From Boswellia sacra (lineage: Eukaryota > Streptophyta > Magnoliopsida > Sapindales > Burseraceae): 64,000 nucleotides of DNA. Within the stretch, counting starts at the first letter, position 1. Each line of letters begins with the position of its first letter. Below the pieces are notes generated by a model. It had not been told where the DNA came from. It was given only the letters and a program-made list of their open reading frames with translations, and ran no database searches. A program made the translations under genes and the position numbers. Shown here piece after piece: positions 1-12,109 of this stretch. Location of the stretch: positions 1 through 64,000 of the forward strand of contig SNVD02014740.1 of assembly GCA_013180625.2 (NCBI GenBank), in the 5' to 3' direction.

Positions 1-505
1 TGGAAGAAGCGTAAGCTCCAAGGCAGGGGCTGTCATCACAGAAGGAAGAATTTTCTCATTAGATAAAGGAAATTGAATGTACGAAACATAATACCTATTT
101 GTGGTTATTGCTATGGTCTCATCTAAGCTTGCCACAGCTTCCTCCACTTCTTTAGACATTGTATCAACTTCCTCGATTATCTGGATTTTTCTGCCCCTAT
201 GTGCTCACTAATGGCTACTTCCAATGCATCCTTGCGAGTTAACTCAAAAAGTTGTTGTGCCAAAAGAATCGATAACATCCACTGCAAAAACAGAATGCAA
301 GTCACTAGGGTACCTCATTGCCTCAAAAATATTGAAACTGATCATCTCGCCATCAAATTCCATGGTGAGAGTGCCATCATGAACATCAATCTTAGTTCAG
401 GTAGTTTTCAAGAATGGTCTCCCCAAAAGAATCGGTGTTGGATTGGGAGATGTCTCATCCTCCATTTCTTAAGAACCATAAAAGTCGCTTGGAAATACCA
501 ATGAT
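1..505 (-). pseudogene. Gypsy protease C-terminal part and pro-RT linker remnant, copy A
   Basis: Minus-strand frames in this stretch match the intact reading of copy B at 49148-49807, for example the segments ILLGRP, TMEFDGE and RYPSDLHSVFAVD around 440-260. They are split by indels, so the match jumps frames. The left end corresponds to the segment preceding the reverse transcriptase in copy B (about 49281). This is a decayed continuation of the gag-pro frame that ends at 506. Confidence 0.7.
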
Positions 506-2542
506 TCACCGCACCAAGCACATCTTCCACAACTCCTTGGGATATGCATTAGAACGATCAGCAAGTTGAATTACAATACCAGTTTCCGCAAGGGGTCCAA
601 GGTTCAAGGAAGCATAAATAGAATAGGGCATGACATTAATTGATGCTCCTAAATCTAGCATAGCTCTTTCAAAATTGGTATTGCCAATGGTGCATGGAAT
701 GGTGAACGTACCTGGATCTTTGCATTTCGGAGGAATTTTTCTTTGCAATACAGCTGAAACATTTTCCCCCACACTTACCTTCTAATTTCCTTTCAACTTC
801 CTCTTGTTGGTGCATAACTCTTTGAGAAATTTTGCATAACGAGGCACTTGCTTGATAGCATCCAGAAGTGGTATGTTTACCTCAATCTTGCGAAAAGTTT
901 CCAGGATTTCTTGTTCTTGTTCCTCCTTCCTTGATTTTGCAAATCTGCTGGAAAATGGTGGAGGGGTAACATATGAATGAATGGAAATTTTAGGATTTAC
1001 CTTAGAAGTGGATGTTTTGTTCATGGTAGAAGTGGTATCATCCCCTTCATCAATTTGTGATTTCTTTGGTGGAATATCTAATTGTTTTCCACTTCTCAAA
1101 GTTACAGCACTAGCATTCTCTCTTGGATTGATCACCGGCTGAGAAGGTAATTTTCCTGAGCTTTGACTCTCAAATTGGCTCATGTTAGTGGCCAATTGTC
1201 CCATTTGATTTTCCAGGTTTTGGATACTTCCCCTAGTTTCCTGCTGAAATTGCATTGTGTTAGTGGCAAGTGCTTTAACAATATCCTCGAGAGACGTACC
1301 GGAATTTTGTAGAGCTGGTTGCGGTGCTGGTTGTGATGTTGGTGGTGGTTGTGCTTGAAATGGTTGCTGCACCCTTGGTTGATTGAAACCTGGTGGTCGA
1401 TGTGGTATGGCATTTGTGGCAATTGGTTGATGATTCCCATATCTTAAATTAGGGTGATCTCTCCATCCAGCATTGTAAGTATTGGAGAAAGGGTCATACC
1501 TTTGCCTTGGTTGTCCTGGAAATCCACCCATGGCATTGGCTTGTTATGTATCTCCTTCTTGCAAAGTTGGACACATGTCGGTTGGATGCTCCGTGGTAGA
1601 ATATACTCCACATACATAAGATTGATGCATATGTCCTACAGCCATTTTTTTTACAAGAGAGGTAAGTTCACAAAGTTGTTGTTCAATGTTTGAAGTACTT
1701 ACCTCATTTACTCTTTTTGGTAGTTGTGGCTCAAATTGATTGCTGAATTGTTGGGAGTTCGCTGCCATGTCACTAATCAAACGTCTTGCAATGTTTGGTG
1801 TTTTATTAACTAGTGCTCCACCACTAGCAGCATCAATGATACTCCTTTCCATTGGTAAGAGACCCTCATAGAAATATTGAATTAGGAGTCCATCACTAAT
1901 TTGGTGGTTTGGACAGCTAGCACATAACCTTTTAAATCTCTCCCAATATTCATGAAATGATTCTCCATTGTGTTGTCGAATGCCACTAATATCTTTTCTA
2001 ATATTTGTAACTTTCGAGGCTGGAAAGTATTTCTCCAAAAAGAGTTTACTCATCTCATTCCAAATGGTAATGGTACCTGGTGGTAGGTAGTATAGCCAAT
2101 CTTTTGCCCAATCTGCTAATGAGAATGGGAAAGCTCTCAATTTAATTTGCTCTTCAGAAACGCCGGTTGGCTTCATACTTGAGCATAACACATGAAATTC
2201 TTTGAGGTGTTTGTTCGGATCCTCTCCTGCAAAACCATGAAATGTAGGCAAGAGATGAATCAGTCCAGATTTCAGTTCAAAATCTATCTCAAAATTGGTG
2301 CTTATGCATAGCGGTTGTTGATCAATAATTGGAGCCGCTAACTCCTTAAGAGTCTGATCGTTTTTCATCGCCAGTGCTTCCGATTCAGATTTGATTGAAC
2401 TGCAAGAAGATGGGAGGGAAGTATGTCGTGCAAGGTCAAATTCTGGAGGTGGAGTGGAAATTGAACGATTTAGTCTTAAATTCGAGGATTGGAGAAACTC
2501 CTTAATTCTCTTAAGTCGCTGATCTGCTTCTCCCTCGGACAT
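506..2542 (-). pseudogene. Gypsy gag and start of protease, copy A (two premature stops)
   Basis: One frame runs from ATG 2542 to 506 and is interrupted only by TAA at 1546-1544 and TAG at 784-782; copy B reads Glu at both places. Residues about 100-260 form the retrotransposon Gag core (LRAFPFSLADWAKDWL, then WNEMSKLFLEKYFP and the GESFHEYWERFKRLC segment). A Pro/Gln-rich linker follows (about 380-440). The retropepsin-like motif LDLGASINVMP lies near 625-600 and is the catalytic Asp loop. The frame ends in a shift just after the codons for YPKELWK, which copy B shares. Gag would form the particle and the protease would cut the polyprotein; this copy can make neither complete. Confidence 0.85.
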
Positions 2543-2624
2543 AAAAGCCTAAACACAAACAATCAAAAAATAACAATCAAGAATCAGTAGTAAAAACAGA
2601 ATAACAAATTGATTAGAAAATCAA

Positions 2625-2642
2625 TCCCCGGCAACGGCGCCA
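2625..2642 (-). other. Primer binding site for tRNA-Asp, gypsy copy A
   Basis: On the plus strand the sequence TCCCCGGCAACGGCGCCA equals the 3' end of plant tRNA-Asp(GUC) with its CCA tail. On the element's strand it is therefore the complementary primer binding site. It sits 6 bases inside the LTR end at 2649, the usual spacing. An identical site is at 51136-51153 in copy B. Confidence 0.9.
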
Positions 2643-2648
2643 AAAACT

Positions 2649-4072
2649 TGATGCGTTCGAAACTAGCAAGTATACTAGTCGCACAAGTAATAAAGCGATA
2701 AGTAAGATATCGTTCCCACGAGGATTGATTCTAATTGAATTTGTTATTTCCAGCAACAATAAACTAAACAGGGGGGGATTTTTGTTGAATGCTTTACTAA
2801 ATGAAATAAGAATACAAGTAAAGAATAACAAAACAGAAAGTAAATTTGAATGAAAAATCAATGGGAGACACTTGGTTAAGAGTTCATTCTCTGCCACAAG
2901 ATATGAATTTGTGAATTAACATAGAATTGTAATCCAATTAAAGCATTGAAGTTATCAACCGTAGATAACAACAAGCTCTGTTATCCCAATCTATCCTTAC
3001 TTTGTTGTTAAATAAAACAAGCTCTTTATTTAATCTCTATCCATTAAACAACCTAGAACAAGCTCTCTAAGTTTAATTCAATAGAAGCATTACGATGAGA
3101 AAGATAGGTTGATCTAAGCAATAATCACACAAGTTCGGATTATTTAACCTAGGTTGTTTTTTCCAATTGCAATCTCTGATCACAATTTTGCTACTAATGA
3201 TTGGAAATTCATGACAATTACGGATCAAGATTTCTATCTAGCAATAGACAACAACAGATTATATTTAGTTGGCCATTCCAAATACAATCAGTAAGCAATC
3301 ATAAGCATTAGATATGGGAAAATACAAGCAACTTCAATTAGAGAATTGGATAACAATTTCTTACACAATCAACTCACCAAATCCATATCAAGGGCTTTGA
3401 AATCACCCTCAACCAATTCAGATTTAGTTACACATATTCAATCAGAATAACAAATACAATACAGAGAAATTCCAGAATTGAAAAGGAAAGAAAGAACTTA
3501 GCAAATTCTTTGAAAATCTTCTTTGTAGATGAATCTCTTGGAATTGTAGTTCCTCCTCTTTCAAAATCTTCTTTCTCCTTCAAGAACTCCAAGGGATGAG
3601 AGAAATCCAGAAATGCAGCCTCTTCCCACGTTTTCCCCTCTTCAAGTTATGAAAATAAAACCCTAAAATGTGTTTAAATACTCTGCTACAGTAACCTGCT
3701 ACAGTGTCCCGTATTATACATGCTACAGTGATTTGTGGAATTATATTTCTATACATCTCACACTGTTTTGATTACAACTTTTGGTACACTGAATGGATTT
3801 ATAAACCGTAAATTTCTCCAGAAAATAGACTTCGAGAGCTTTCCAACGGTATATAATATGTCGTCGGGTTCATTGTATATCAATACAATTAAATCCGAGA
3901 AGATGGTTGACTAGCAGAGGTGAAAATGAAGGGTTTTACTCCATTTTTGTGCAAGTTGCTCCGAAACTCCTACAAACAACAAAACCACACAAAAACATAA
4001 AAATAACAAGGAATATAGCAAAGAAACATGGACGAATTGATATAAAAGTAATACATAAATAGACACCTATCA
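2649..4072 (-). repeat. LTR of gypsy copy A (5' LTR)
   Basis: The repeat begins TGATAGGTGTC and ends ACGCATCA on the minus strand, giving the TG...CA ends of an LTR within a short TGAT/ATCA inverted repeat. It is about 1.42 kb and matches the two LTRs of copy B at 43276-44716 and 51160-52567 over its whole length. It lies directly next to a primer binding site, so it is the 5' LTR of copy A. The base after it (4073 onward, GAAAG) would be the target-site side; the other flank is outside the window. Confidence 0.9.
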
Positions 4073-4555
4073 GAAAGAAAAGAAAAAAAGAAAAAATAAA
4101 AACTAAATCCATTTTGAAAAAGCGATGCAACTCTCCGACCATGGTACTTTGCACTTGAGGGTCAAGCATTCCCTGCCGATTATTCTGCTTACCAAAAGGG
4201 AAGAAGTTGTTCTTTGCAACGCCAAATTCGAATTTTATGAATTGGTATTGCTATCCACTCTGGTGATAACAGAGTAAGAATTTGTTAAAAGAATTCTCAT
4301 GGAATCTCTCTTAACAAGTTTTGAAATCCATCACTAAACTTTTTATCAAGAACTTTGCATATACAATCAATAACAATTATAGATGTACAAAAAAATCATG
4401 TAACTTTATCTATACAACATACATGTAATAAAGTCATTGGATAAACGATTTTATTTCATTTATTCTTATTGACAAATCTTTAATTTCTTATTTTATTTTT
4501 ATTCATCCAATAAATTTGTATCACGCTAGATTAGATAGATTAAATTATACGACTT

Positions 4556-4589
<34 letters not shown>

Positions 4590-4631
4590 ATATAATATTA
4601 CTCATTATGGTTTAAAAAATTTTGGGACCAT
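4073..4631. other. Gene-free AT-rich spacer with a (TA)n tract
   Basis: I see no coding signal here. A dinucleotide (TA)n tract runs from 4560 to about 4588. The stretch separates the gypsy copy A LTR from the copia LTR that starts at 4632. Confidence 0.6.
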
Positions 4632-5352
4632 TGTTAGTGTCAAACATGACACCTTGACATGTGCTATGCATATGATTGATTTTGGATAAACTTGTATTCA
4701 GTTAGGAGTTTATTTATATCACTTCCTATATTATTGATCATTATCCATTCTTATAAATTGAGTTTGATTGAGATTCTAGAGCATATTGATAAGAAGGGCA
4801 ATTGAATATCACAATATATTTAATGTTATTTCATATAACATATGTGTGTGTATGTGTTACCGCGTTTAAAAAAGAGAGAGAAGAGCTTGAACACAAAAAT
4901 TAAAATGCATCTTTGATTATGTTTTGTAAGAGTTTTATTCATGTAAGAGAAGTTATGATCGTACATAAATTTTGTTTTAGTCTGTTTGTATTAGTAATAA
5001 CTTGAGAGAACTTACGAGTTGTGCGTTTATGTTATTCAATGTCAGACATCATGGTTATGTGTTATTTAACAGTGTGTTGTTAAGTTATCAACAACAAAGA
5101 GTAGGCAGTGTCACTAGAGTTTAAGATCTTGTTGGGATTTTATTTTATAAATATTAGGTCTATGTGTGAAAGTGAGTCAGCATAATGAATGCACCTAAAG
5201 ATTGTACAAACAAGAACTTAGTGAATTACAGCTCCAAGCTGTACATGGATATAAGTTTTTATAACCAAACCATGTAAAATCCTCATTTACCATTTTACAT
5301 TGCAGTTTACTGTTATATTACGTATAACTGATCCATATTTTTAGATCTCACA
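4632..5352 (+). repeat. 5' LTR of the SIRE-type copia element
   Basis: It starts TGTTAGTGTCAAACATGACACC and ends in ATCTCACA. It matches 16065-16938 in many blocks, for example the segment with AGTTTATTTATATCACTT and the GTGTGTATGTGTTACC block. It is about 150 bp shorter than the 3' LTR because of an internal deletion near 4690. Many substitutions separate the two, so the insertion is old. Confidence 0.85.
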
Positions 5353-5367
5353 TTTAGAATCAGAGCA
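5353..5367 (+). other. Degenerate tRNA-Met primer binding site of the copia element
   Basis: Immediately after the LTR comes TTTAGAATCAGAGC, which keeps the ATCAGAGC core of the usual plant copia site (TGGTATCAGAGC, complementary to initiator tRNA-Met) and has lost its first bases. Position relative to the LTR end is as expected. Confidence 0.6.
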
Positions 5368-5413
5368 AGTTCATTGATATATAAGTGAAGAAAGATCATG
5401 TTGATTTGAAGGA

Positions 5414-6484
5414 ATGGAGTTTATACGAAATAGAGGATTTGAGGCACAATCACCTATTCTTGATGATGGTAATTACTCATATTGGAAAGTAAGAATGATG
5501 ATATATATCAAATCTCTTGATGACAGGGTGTGAATTAGCGTTCTTAAAGGTTGGACACCACCAACGTAATTGAATGCTTTCAGAGCTTCAGAACTTAAAC
5601 CTTAGGAAAAATAGACTTATGAGGAGTAGAGGCGTTCTAGTTGGAATTCAATGGCACTTAATGCAATTTTTGCAGCTGTTGATCTTAATAACTTTAGATA
5701 GATTTCAAGATGTAAAGTGGTTAAAGAAACTTGGAATATTCTTAAGGTAAAGCATAAAGGTACAACTTCTATTAAAAGATCTAAATTGATGAGATTGAAT
5801 TCATAATTTGAGAATCTAATGATGCATTAGGATGAGTAAATATCTAATTTCTAGTCAAAGTCGTGTCATATTACAAATTCTACGTATATGCTTGGTAAAA
5901 CTTTTACTGATTTAAAAATTATTAGTAAGATCATTAGGTTTGTTCCTGATAAATTTCAATCAAAGATCTCTGCCATTAAGGAAATAAAAAAACACTGATG
6001 AAATAAGGGTAGATGAACTTGTTGGCATTGTTCAAAATTTTGAGATTAATCATAACACAAGAAAGCAACAAAGTAAAAGCATTGCATTCACTGTTAAAGC
6101 TGAAAAATCTGATGATGAAAATAATGATGAGTTTGATGAAACTGATTCAAAACATATTGGTTTTCTAACAAAGAATTATTTCAAGTTCATGAAAAAGAAT
6201 TTTAAAAAAAAGAATCAAGGAAAGGCATCAAACTCAAGTGATGACAACTTCAAAAAATTCAACAAAGAGAATGACAAGAAGAATCCAAAGCAACTTGACA
6301 GGAAAGGGCAAATTTAGTACTATGAGTGTTCTGGTTATGGGCATATTCAATCTAAATGTTCTAATCTCAAAAAGAAGAACCAAGAGATGTCAGCTACATG
6401 GAGTGATGATTCAGATGATCAAAAATGCATGAGCAACTTTGTAGCATTTATATCATCTATAGTTGATAAAGGACAAGCTGTTAT
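5414..6484 (+). pseudogene. Copia gag (UBN2-type), N-terminal part, decayed
   Basis: From ATG 5414 the frame reads a typical copia Gag opening (SPILDDGNYSYWKVRMMIYIKSLDDRV), then hits a stop where a Trp codon is usual. Further frames give gag-like pieces, for example AWNILK-type and FENL segments. Around 6318-6360 a zinc-knuckle remnant (ECSGYGHIQSKC) has lost its first Cys. The gene is cut at 6484 by the CACTA insertion and continues at 9779. Gag would package the element RNA. Confidence 0.75.
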
Positions 6485-9400
6485 CACTACAAGAAATAAG
6501 GCTTTTTACCGCAGGCCGAAAACGCGGTAAAAAGTCATTTACTGCGGGCCTACGACGGTTTAAGCTCGTCGTAGAAAGTGACGCCGTAAAAAGTGATTTG
6601 ACTTTTTATCGCGGTTTTGGCCTGCAGTAAAAAGCCTTTTACTGCGATTTTGTGGCCTGCAGTAAATAAGTGTTGTGTGATTCTACAACAGTCTTTTCGT
6701 TTTTTACCACAGTTTTTGGCCCGCGGTAAAAAGTCTATTTTTAGGAAAAAAATTATATAATTTTTAAAAGAAAATTTTTATTAAATCTAAAATATAGATT
6801 ATTGATTTTAATATAGTTATTTAATTTATAAATCTAAATGAACAAAAAACAAATGTCAAATATATATAAATTAACTTAATAAGAACATATGCCAACGAAA
6901 GTTATGAGCATCTTATTAAAACAACTTATAAGCATGTTATTAAATTATGTTTCTTTGGGAGGGGACTCCTAAATACCACCACCCATTTGACTTCAATTCC
7001 AATATTATTACAGGAGAAAATCTCTCTCTTTTTTCCTCTTTAAGATCTTCTCTTTTTAGCCCAAAACACAAGGTTTTACTACAATTGATACCTTCCTTCC
7101 TTTCTACCTTGGTTACTAACTCTTCAGCCACCATAACATTGCTGCTTGTACCTGCAATAATCACAGTTTCTACTAACGTGTCAGTGTATATTCAAGATAA
7201 TACAATCTTACACATAAAAACTACACATAAAATCCAATTATTTGGTTCAATGTCATCAGATTAAAAATTGGAAGAGAGAGAGGAATTGGAAGCTTCTCAT
7301 TTATTTTTTCACTGTTGAAGACTAAATGGATTTTGATTATTTGAGAGAAGAGAGAGAGGAATTGTGAAGAGATAAGAAGGAATAAATAGTATTAATTATT
7401 CTATTTACTATATATTTTATTATATTCTTACCTTTAATTTATTTTCAATTTTTAAATAGGTTCAATGGATAAACGATAATGGTTGTACAACACTAATTTA
7501 AACAAATTTATATTTATAAAAAGTAACAACATTCTAGAAACCCTTATTTTAAAAAAGAAAATTATTAAAATTATAAAAAGATAAAGACTTTTTGTTTTTT
7601 GTGATAAACAAAAGATTTGAGTCAGAATTTTATTTGACTATAACTATTCGTGGAAGTTTTCAAACATAAAGGAGAAGAACGCTGCAATTAAATGAGCCAC
7701 ATTTTAAGGCTAACCGTTGAACGCTAACCGTAAATCGATTGTTTGATAACAATACCACCTTCAGCAAGAAAGCTAACAAGGAAATATTGTAGCGGTGGTA
7801 GTAGTAAGAAAATAAAAATTAATAGCAGCAAAACTAATGCTATTATAACTATTAGACATCTTACTGCAATGTGTAAAGCTATACTGCTTCACTTATAGCA
7901 TCATTTCACCAGGTTTCTTTTAAGTCGTAAAAAAGAAAAAATAACTAAATGGCAATTTATTGCATATGACTTATGCTTAATTTGTAATTAAAAAAAAAGT
8001 TGCCCTGAGTGCATTTAAAATAAACAAATCAAAATAAAATAAATTAGCTTATCACCATGACTCATATACAAACTCACCTCCTGACTACTATTCACAATAG
8101 CAACATAACCAAGTCGAAAGAGAATCACTTCTTCAAACAACAAATTACAGGCATCAGTGCCTCTGTCCTGACTGTCCATGATATCCAACTATAATATTGT
8201 TGTTAATATAAAGGTCCTTTATTCATATATTTATGTTTACATATTCCTTAACACCCCAATCTATTATAAATAATATAACACAATTTCTCCAAATAAGAAA
8301 TCCCTGTTCATGTTGGGAATTTTCAAGAGCTGCATATCTACAGCCAATATTCCTATAATTTAAGTCAGTAAATTTTCTCTTCCTACTCAATTGATCAAAA
8401 ATAAACTTAAAAAAGATGAAACTACTACTCCCAAGTTCAAGTTGTGAGTTTTGAAGATGACAATACCTGAGCAGATTTGTTGAGTTGAAGAATAGCACAA
8501 AATCTTGGCATATTAACCGATATGGAATTTCTGTTAATCGGCTGACTTAGCTGTGGAGGCTCTCCAGGTATCTTTATGTACTTGCCAATTTCTTTTTGAG
8601 GTAATTAGCTGCAATGGAGTTTTCTATTATTTTAACCAAACACTCAATTCAAACTTTACACAAAATACTAGCCTATCCTAGAGATAATAATAATTTACCT
8701 GGTTTTGGGTTCCTGGGCCTCTGTAATGGCCTAAACAAGAGCTAAATCTCATTTAATAGAAAGCTTAAATGCTTTTAGATCAAGTAGTTAACAACTGAAA
8801 CATACAATTCACGCTAAGATGAACCCAATCTCATTAATAACTTTTCTCAAATACCTTGAATCCTTCCCATATAAAGCTTTCCTCAGCCGTACATTTAGAC
8901 TCCTTGCTGCCATAATCTGCACAAAAATCCATCATTCATTACTCCAATATTGACAAAACCCAAATGAAATTCAGAGAAATAACCCAAAAAAAAAGAACCC
9001 GAAGAACAAAATTATTATTGATCTTTTTAGGGTCCATCTCTTCTTCATGCTTCCAATCACATCCTAAAGAAAATTTAAAACTACTTCAAGTCAAGTAAGA
9101 AAATTAATTAAAAAAATACATAAAATTATGGTACAACGTTTTTGATTTAGAATTATAGAGAAAGTAGAGATGCAAGGATGGACAGACGTGGAGGCAGAAC
9201 CAATGACGATTGTCGTACGAAGGGTGGAAGTGATCGAGTGTTGTCAGGTTGATGAACTTGGGGGATTCGATCTTCTCGTAGAAGTCATCACCGAGTGACT
9301 CTCCGCCATCGATCTAGATGTCCTTTTCCCTTGCTTTAACAGAGAGAGAGAGTGTGTGGTGAAGGAAGCATGTACTTGAAGAGGAACTACTTCCAGTGTT

Positions 9401-9778
9401 GCATTCACATCAGAAGTGCCTCTCACTCTAACTTTACGCGCCTCTTTCAGACCTCACTAACCTGATCTCAGATGTGATTGAGTCATAAGAGTTGGAGGGC
9501 AGGATCGAAATCTCTGTATGAGACGAATTTTCTTTAGGGATTCTCACCTAGGGCAAGAATAGGGAAATAATATGATTGGGGAAGATGAGTTATGCAAACG
9601 TGTGAGAAAGCAAATAAATTGAATTATAGGGCGGTTTATTCAGTTAGCCGTATATAGGATAAGCACTCAAACACCTCTACGGCAGTTCCTATCTAACCGT
9701 AGCAGAATTTATATTTCTACTGCAGTTTTAAAAAACTGCAGTAAATACTCATAGTAAAAAGCAGATTTTCTTGTAGTG
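6485..9778. mobile_element. Non-autonomous CACTA (En/Spm) DNA transposon nested in copia gag
   Basis: The left end is CACTACAAGAAAT and the right end is its inverse (TTTCTTGTAGTG). The 3-bp target duplication TAT is perfect (6482-6484 and 9779-9781). Subterminal regions are packed with short direct and inverted motifs of the type GCGGTAAAAAG and CTGCAGTAAA (6505-6740 and 9620-9765), as in CACTA elements, where the transposase binds. No transposase reading frame is visible in the 3.3 kb, so it needs an enzyme supplied from elsewhere. The copia gag frame resumes directly after the right target duplication, which confirms the nesting. Confidence 0.92.
9170..9430 (-). pseudogene. Probable captured host gene fragment inside the CACTA element
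   Basis: On the minus strand, codon-like sequence with unusually high GC for the area reads DDFYEKIESPKFINL followed by FHPSYDNRHWFCLHVC across roughly 9305-9180. The dense aromatic and acidic residues look like real protein rather than transposon filler. The open frame 9426-9244 overlaps it in another frame. I recognise the style of a plant nuclear protein but cannot name it. It lies inside the transposon ends, so it is either a captured gene piece or part of the element's own history. Confidence 0.4.
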
Positions 9779-10497
9779 TATCTAGTGTAACAGAACAGTG
9801 CAAATTTGATGATGAACATTCAAATGTAAAAAATGATCCTCAGTATTATGAGGAGTTGCAAGAAACCTGTAATACACTATATACTAAATTGCTGAATCAT
9901 AAAGAGGAAATCAAAACTTTTAAGAAAGAGAGTGAAGGACTGAAACGTGAGAAAGTTTTGTTGAGAACTGCATCAGTGAACTGAAGTCTGTTTTGAAAGA
10001 TAAAACAAACTATATTGAGAAAATTATAGCAAAACTGGTTGAGAGTAAAAGATGTGTTAATCAATTCAGAATTGGGTTAGCAAAACTTGATCAGGTCTTG
10101 AGCCTTATAAAAGATAGTTCCAACAAATATAGCTTGGTTTATTCAGAAGGTAACGTTGTATCTTCATCAAATACCGTGTTTGTAAAAGCTTCAACATCAG
10201 GTAACATTTTTTAACCTAGTTCCAAAAGATCAAGTCCTAGTTCAAAAAGTAATGATATTTTTATTTCTCCTTTAAGTTCTTTTAAATCCAGTGTTGAAAA
10301 GATAAGAAGATTTGTTCCAACGTGTTTTTTTTTGTGTCAAAGGGCATATCAGACCTAGATGTTTTCAAATGTTGAGTCTTTTGTATAAAAGGTCAAAAGA
10401 GTTAAAGCAATTACCTAAGACACGATAATAGTAGGTTAAGAAAGACAAATCTACTTGTAATGTTGCTCTTATTGCACGTGATAATTTTTCTAATGAC
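9779..10497 (+). pseudogene. Copia gag, C-terminal coiled-coil region, decayed
   Basis: Directly after the CACTA element the copia frame resumes. It shows Lys/Glu-rich, heptad-like sequence (TLYTKLLNHKEEIKTFKKE and further on IEKIIAKLVESKRCVNQF), the coiled coil usual between the zinc knuckle and the protease in SIRE-type Gag. Stops near 9984 and 10214 break it. Confidence 0.6.
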
Positions 10498-11150
10498 ATG
10501 TGGTATTTTAACAGTGGATTTTCCAAGCATATGATTGAAAATAAGAATCTTTTGAAAAATTTTGAGTCATGCAAGGAAGGAAATGTCGCATATGGTGAGG
10601 GTGCAAAGAGCACGGTAATTGGTAAAGGCACTTTAAATATTAAAGGCTTACTGGAATTTCAAAATGTTTTGCTTATTGATGGATTGAAAGCTAATCTGAT
10701 TAGCATTAGTCAGATACATGATAGGTATGTTGTTAACTTTACTCAGAACAAATGCATTGTTTTAGATGATGTAGAAAAATGCATTTTAGAAGGAAATAAT
10801 CTTTGGATAATTACTACTTGGGAACAAATGCATTTCATACTAAGATATCAGACTTGGAATTATGGCATCAAAAGTTAGGACATTTAGACTACAAAGACAT
10901 GGTTAAACTAACTAAGTTAGGTGCTAATAAAGGTGTTCCTAAACTTAGTGATGCAATTGATGGAATATGTGGACCATGTCAATTTCAAAAACAAATTAGA
11001 GGTGCACATAAGTTTATATCGCATCTTAGCACATCTAAAATATTTGATTTGCTTCACATGGATCTCATGAGTCTTATGCAGATTGAAAGCATTTTTGATA
11101 AGAGATATGTATTTATTTGTTTTGAAGATTTCTCTAGATTTACTTGAGTT
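10498..11150 (+). pseudogene. Copia protease and integrase N-terminal region, decayed
   Basis: The frame from 10498 opens with WYFNSGFSKHM. This is the copia protease loop, where WYLDSGCSRHM is usual; the catalytic Asp has become Asn, so the protease would be inactive. At about 10850 a shift moves to the next frame, which carries the GAG-pre-integrase signature (LELWHQKLGHLDY, then a CGPCQFQKQ zinc motif) and the first integrase Asp (LLHMDLMS). A TGA follows at 11146. The integrase would have inserted the element cDNA. Confidence 0.8.
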
Positions 11151-11763
11151 GATTTTATTAGCTACAGGTTTGACACTTCTGAAGCTTTCAAGAATCTTTG
11201 TGTTAAGCTTGAAAATGAGCAAAACAGGAACATTGGTAGGATTATGATGATAAGAAGTGACCATGACAAGGAGTTTGAAAATGTTAGCTATGCTGATTTC
11301 TACAAACACCATGGAATTTCATATGAATTTTCAGCTCACAAGACACTTGAACAAAATGGTGTTATAGAGAGAAAGAGTAAGACACTTCAAGAGATGGCTA
11401 GAGTGATACCCAATAGCAAGAAGTTGACCAAAAGGCTATGGACTGAAGCTATAAATACTGCTTATTACATTTCAAATAGATTTTTTCTAAGACCTAGCAC
11501 CAACAAAACTTACTTATGTGATTTTAAAAGGAAGGAAACCTAACTTGAAATATTTTTATGTTTTTATATGCAAGTGTTACATCTTAAATGATAGAGAATA
11601 TTTAGGTAAATTCGATCCAAAAAGTGATGAAGGAGTCTTTATGGGATATGCACTAAACAGTAAGGCATTTCTAATTTACAATCTTCGAATTAAGATTATA
11701 ATAGAGTCTACAAATGTAGTGTACAGTGATCATGATGATTATGCAAAGTATTTTCATAAATAA
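11151..11763 (+). pseudogene. Copia integrase core and C-terminal part, decayed
   Basis: The second catalytic Asp is seen in RSDHDKEFEN (frame from 11244). The Glu is seen in EQNGVIERKSKTLQEMARV, and then ISNRFFLRPSTNKT. A shift near 11520 leads to the C-terminal GYALNSKAFLIYN piece of the integrase tail. All three acidic residues of the DDE triad are recognisable but lie in separate frames. Confidence 0.8.
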
Positions 11764-12109
11764 CGCATAAACAACTTCACAAAAGTAGAAAAAGTTCAGC
11801 ATTAGTTATCAGTAACAATAACAAAGATTATGTTATAAAAAAGAAAACCTCTCCTGTTAAATTAGACACAACAACGACATCTGGCAGCTCAAACTTGGAT
11901 AGAAACTTAATCAGAAATGATAATGAGAGAAAAGATCTACCTTCTTGGATACAAAAAGCACATCCAACCAGCTCAATCATTGAAAGTCTTGATGGAATGA
12001 TGAAGACTAGGAGCAAGGTAAGAAATCAAGTAAGATTTGCTTGTTACGTTTTATTAATTGAGCCTAAGAATGTGAAAAAAGCTTTAAAAGAGGATGACAT
12101 TGAAACTAA

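Larger units (their letters stand above)
1..4072 (-). mobile_element. Ty3/gypsy LTR retrotransposon, copy A (partial, runs off left edge)
   Basis: Read on the minus strand, this region shows an LTR (4072 to 2649), a tRNA-Asp primer binding site, a gag reading frame and the protease part of pol, then leaves the window at position 1. Gene order and the protease motif DLGAS fit the chromovirus-free Tat/Athila side of plant Ty3/gypsy elements; the exact lineage is inferred. The same family occurs again at 43276-52567 (copy B), with long stretches almost identical by eye. Several stops and frameshifts show that copy A is dead. The rest of pol and the second LTR are outside the window, so I cannot tell whether copy A has the pol deletion seen in copy B. 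Confidence 0.88.

Noticed and set aside
2621..2645. tRNA-Asp gene fragment
   Set aside because: Only the 3' acceptor end is present and it is next to an LTR; it is a primer binding site.
2613..2897. Open frame at the LTR end, also seen at 43273-43524
   Set aside because: It lies in the LTR and is open only because all copies share the sequence; its hydrophobic peptide matches no gene.
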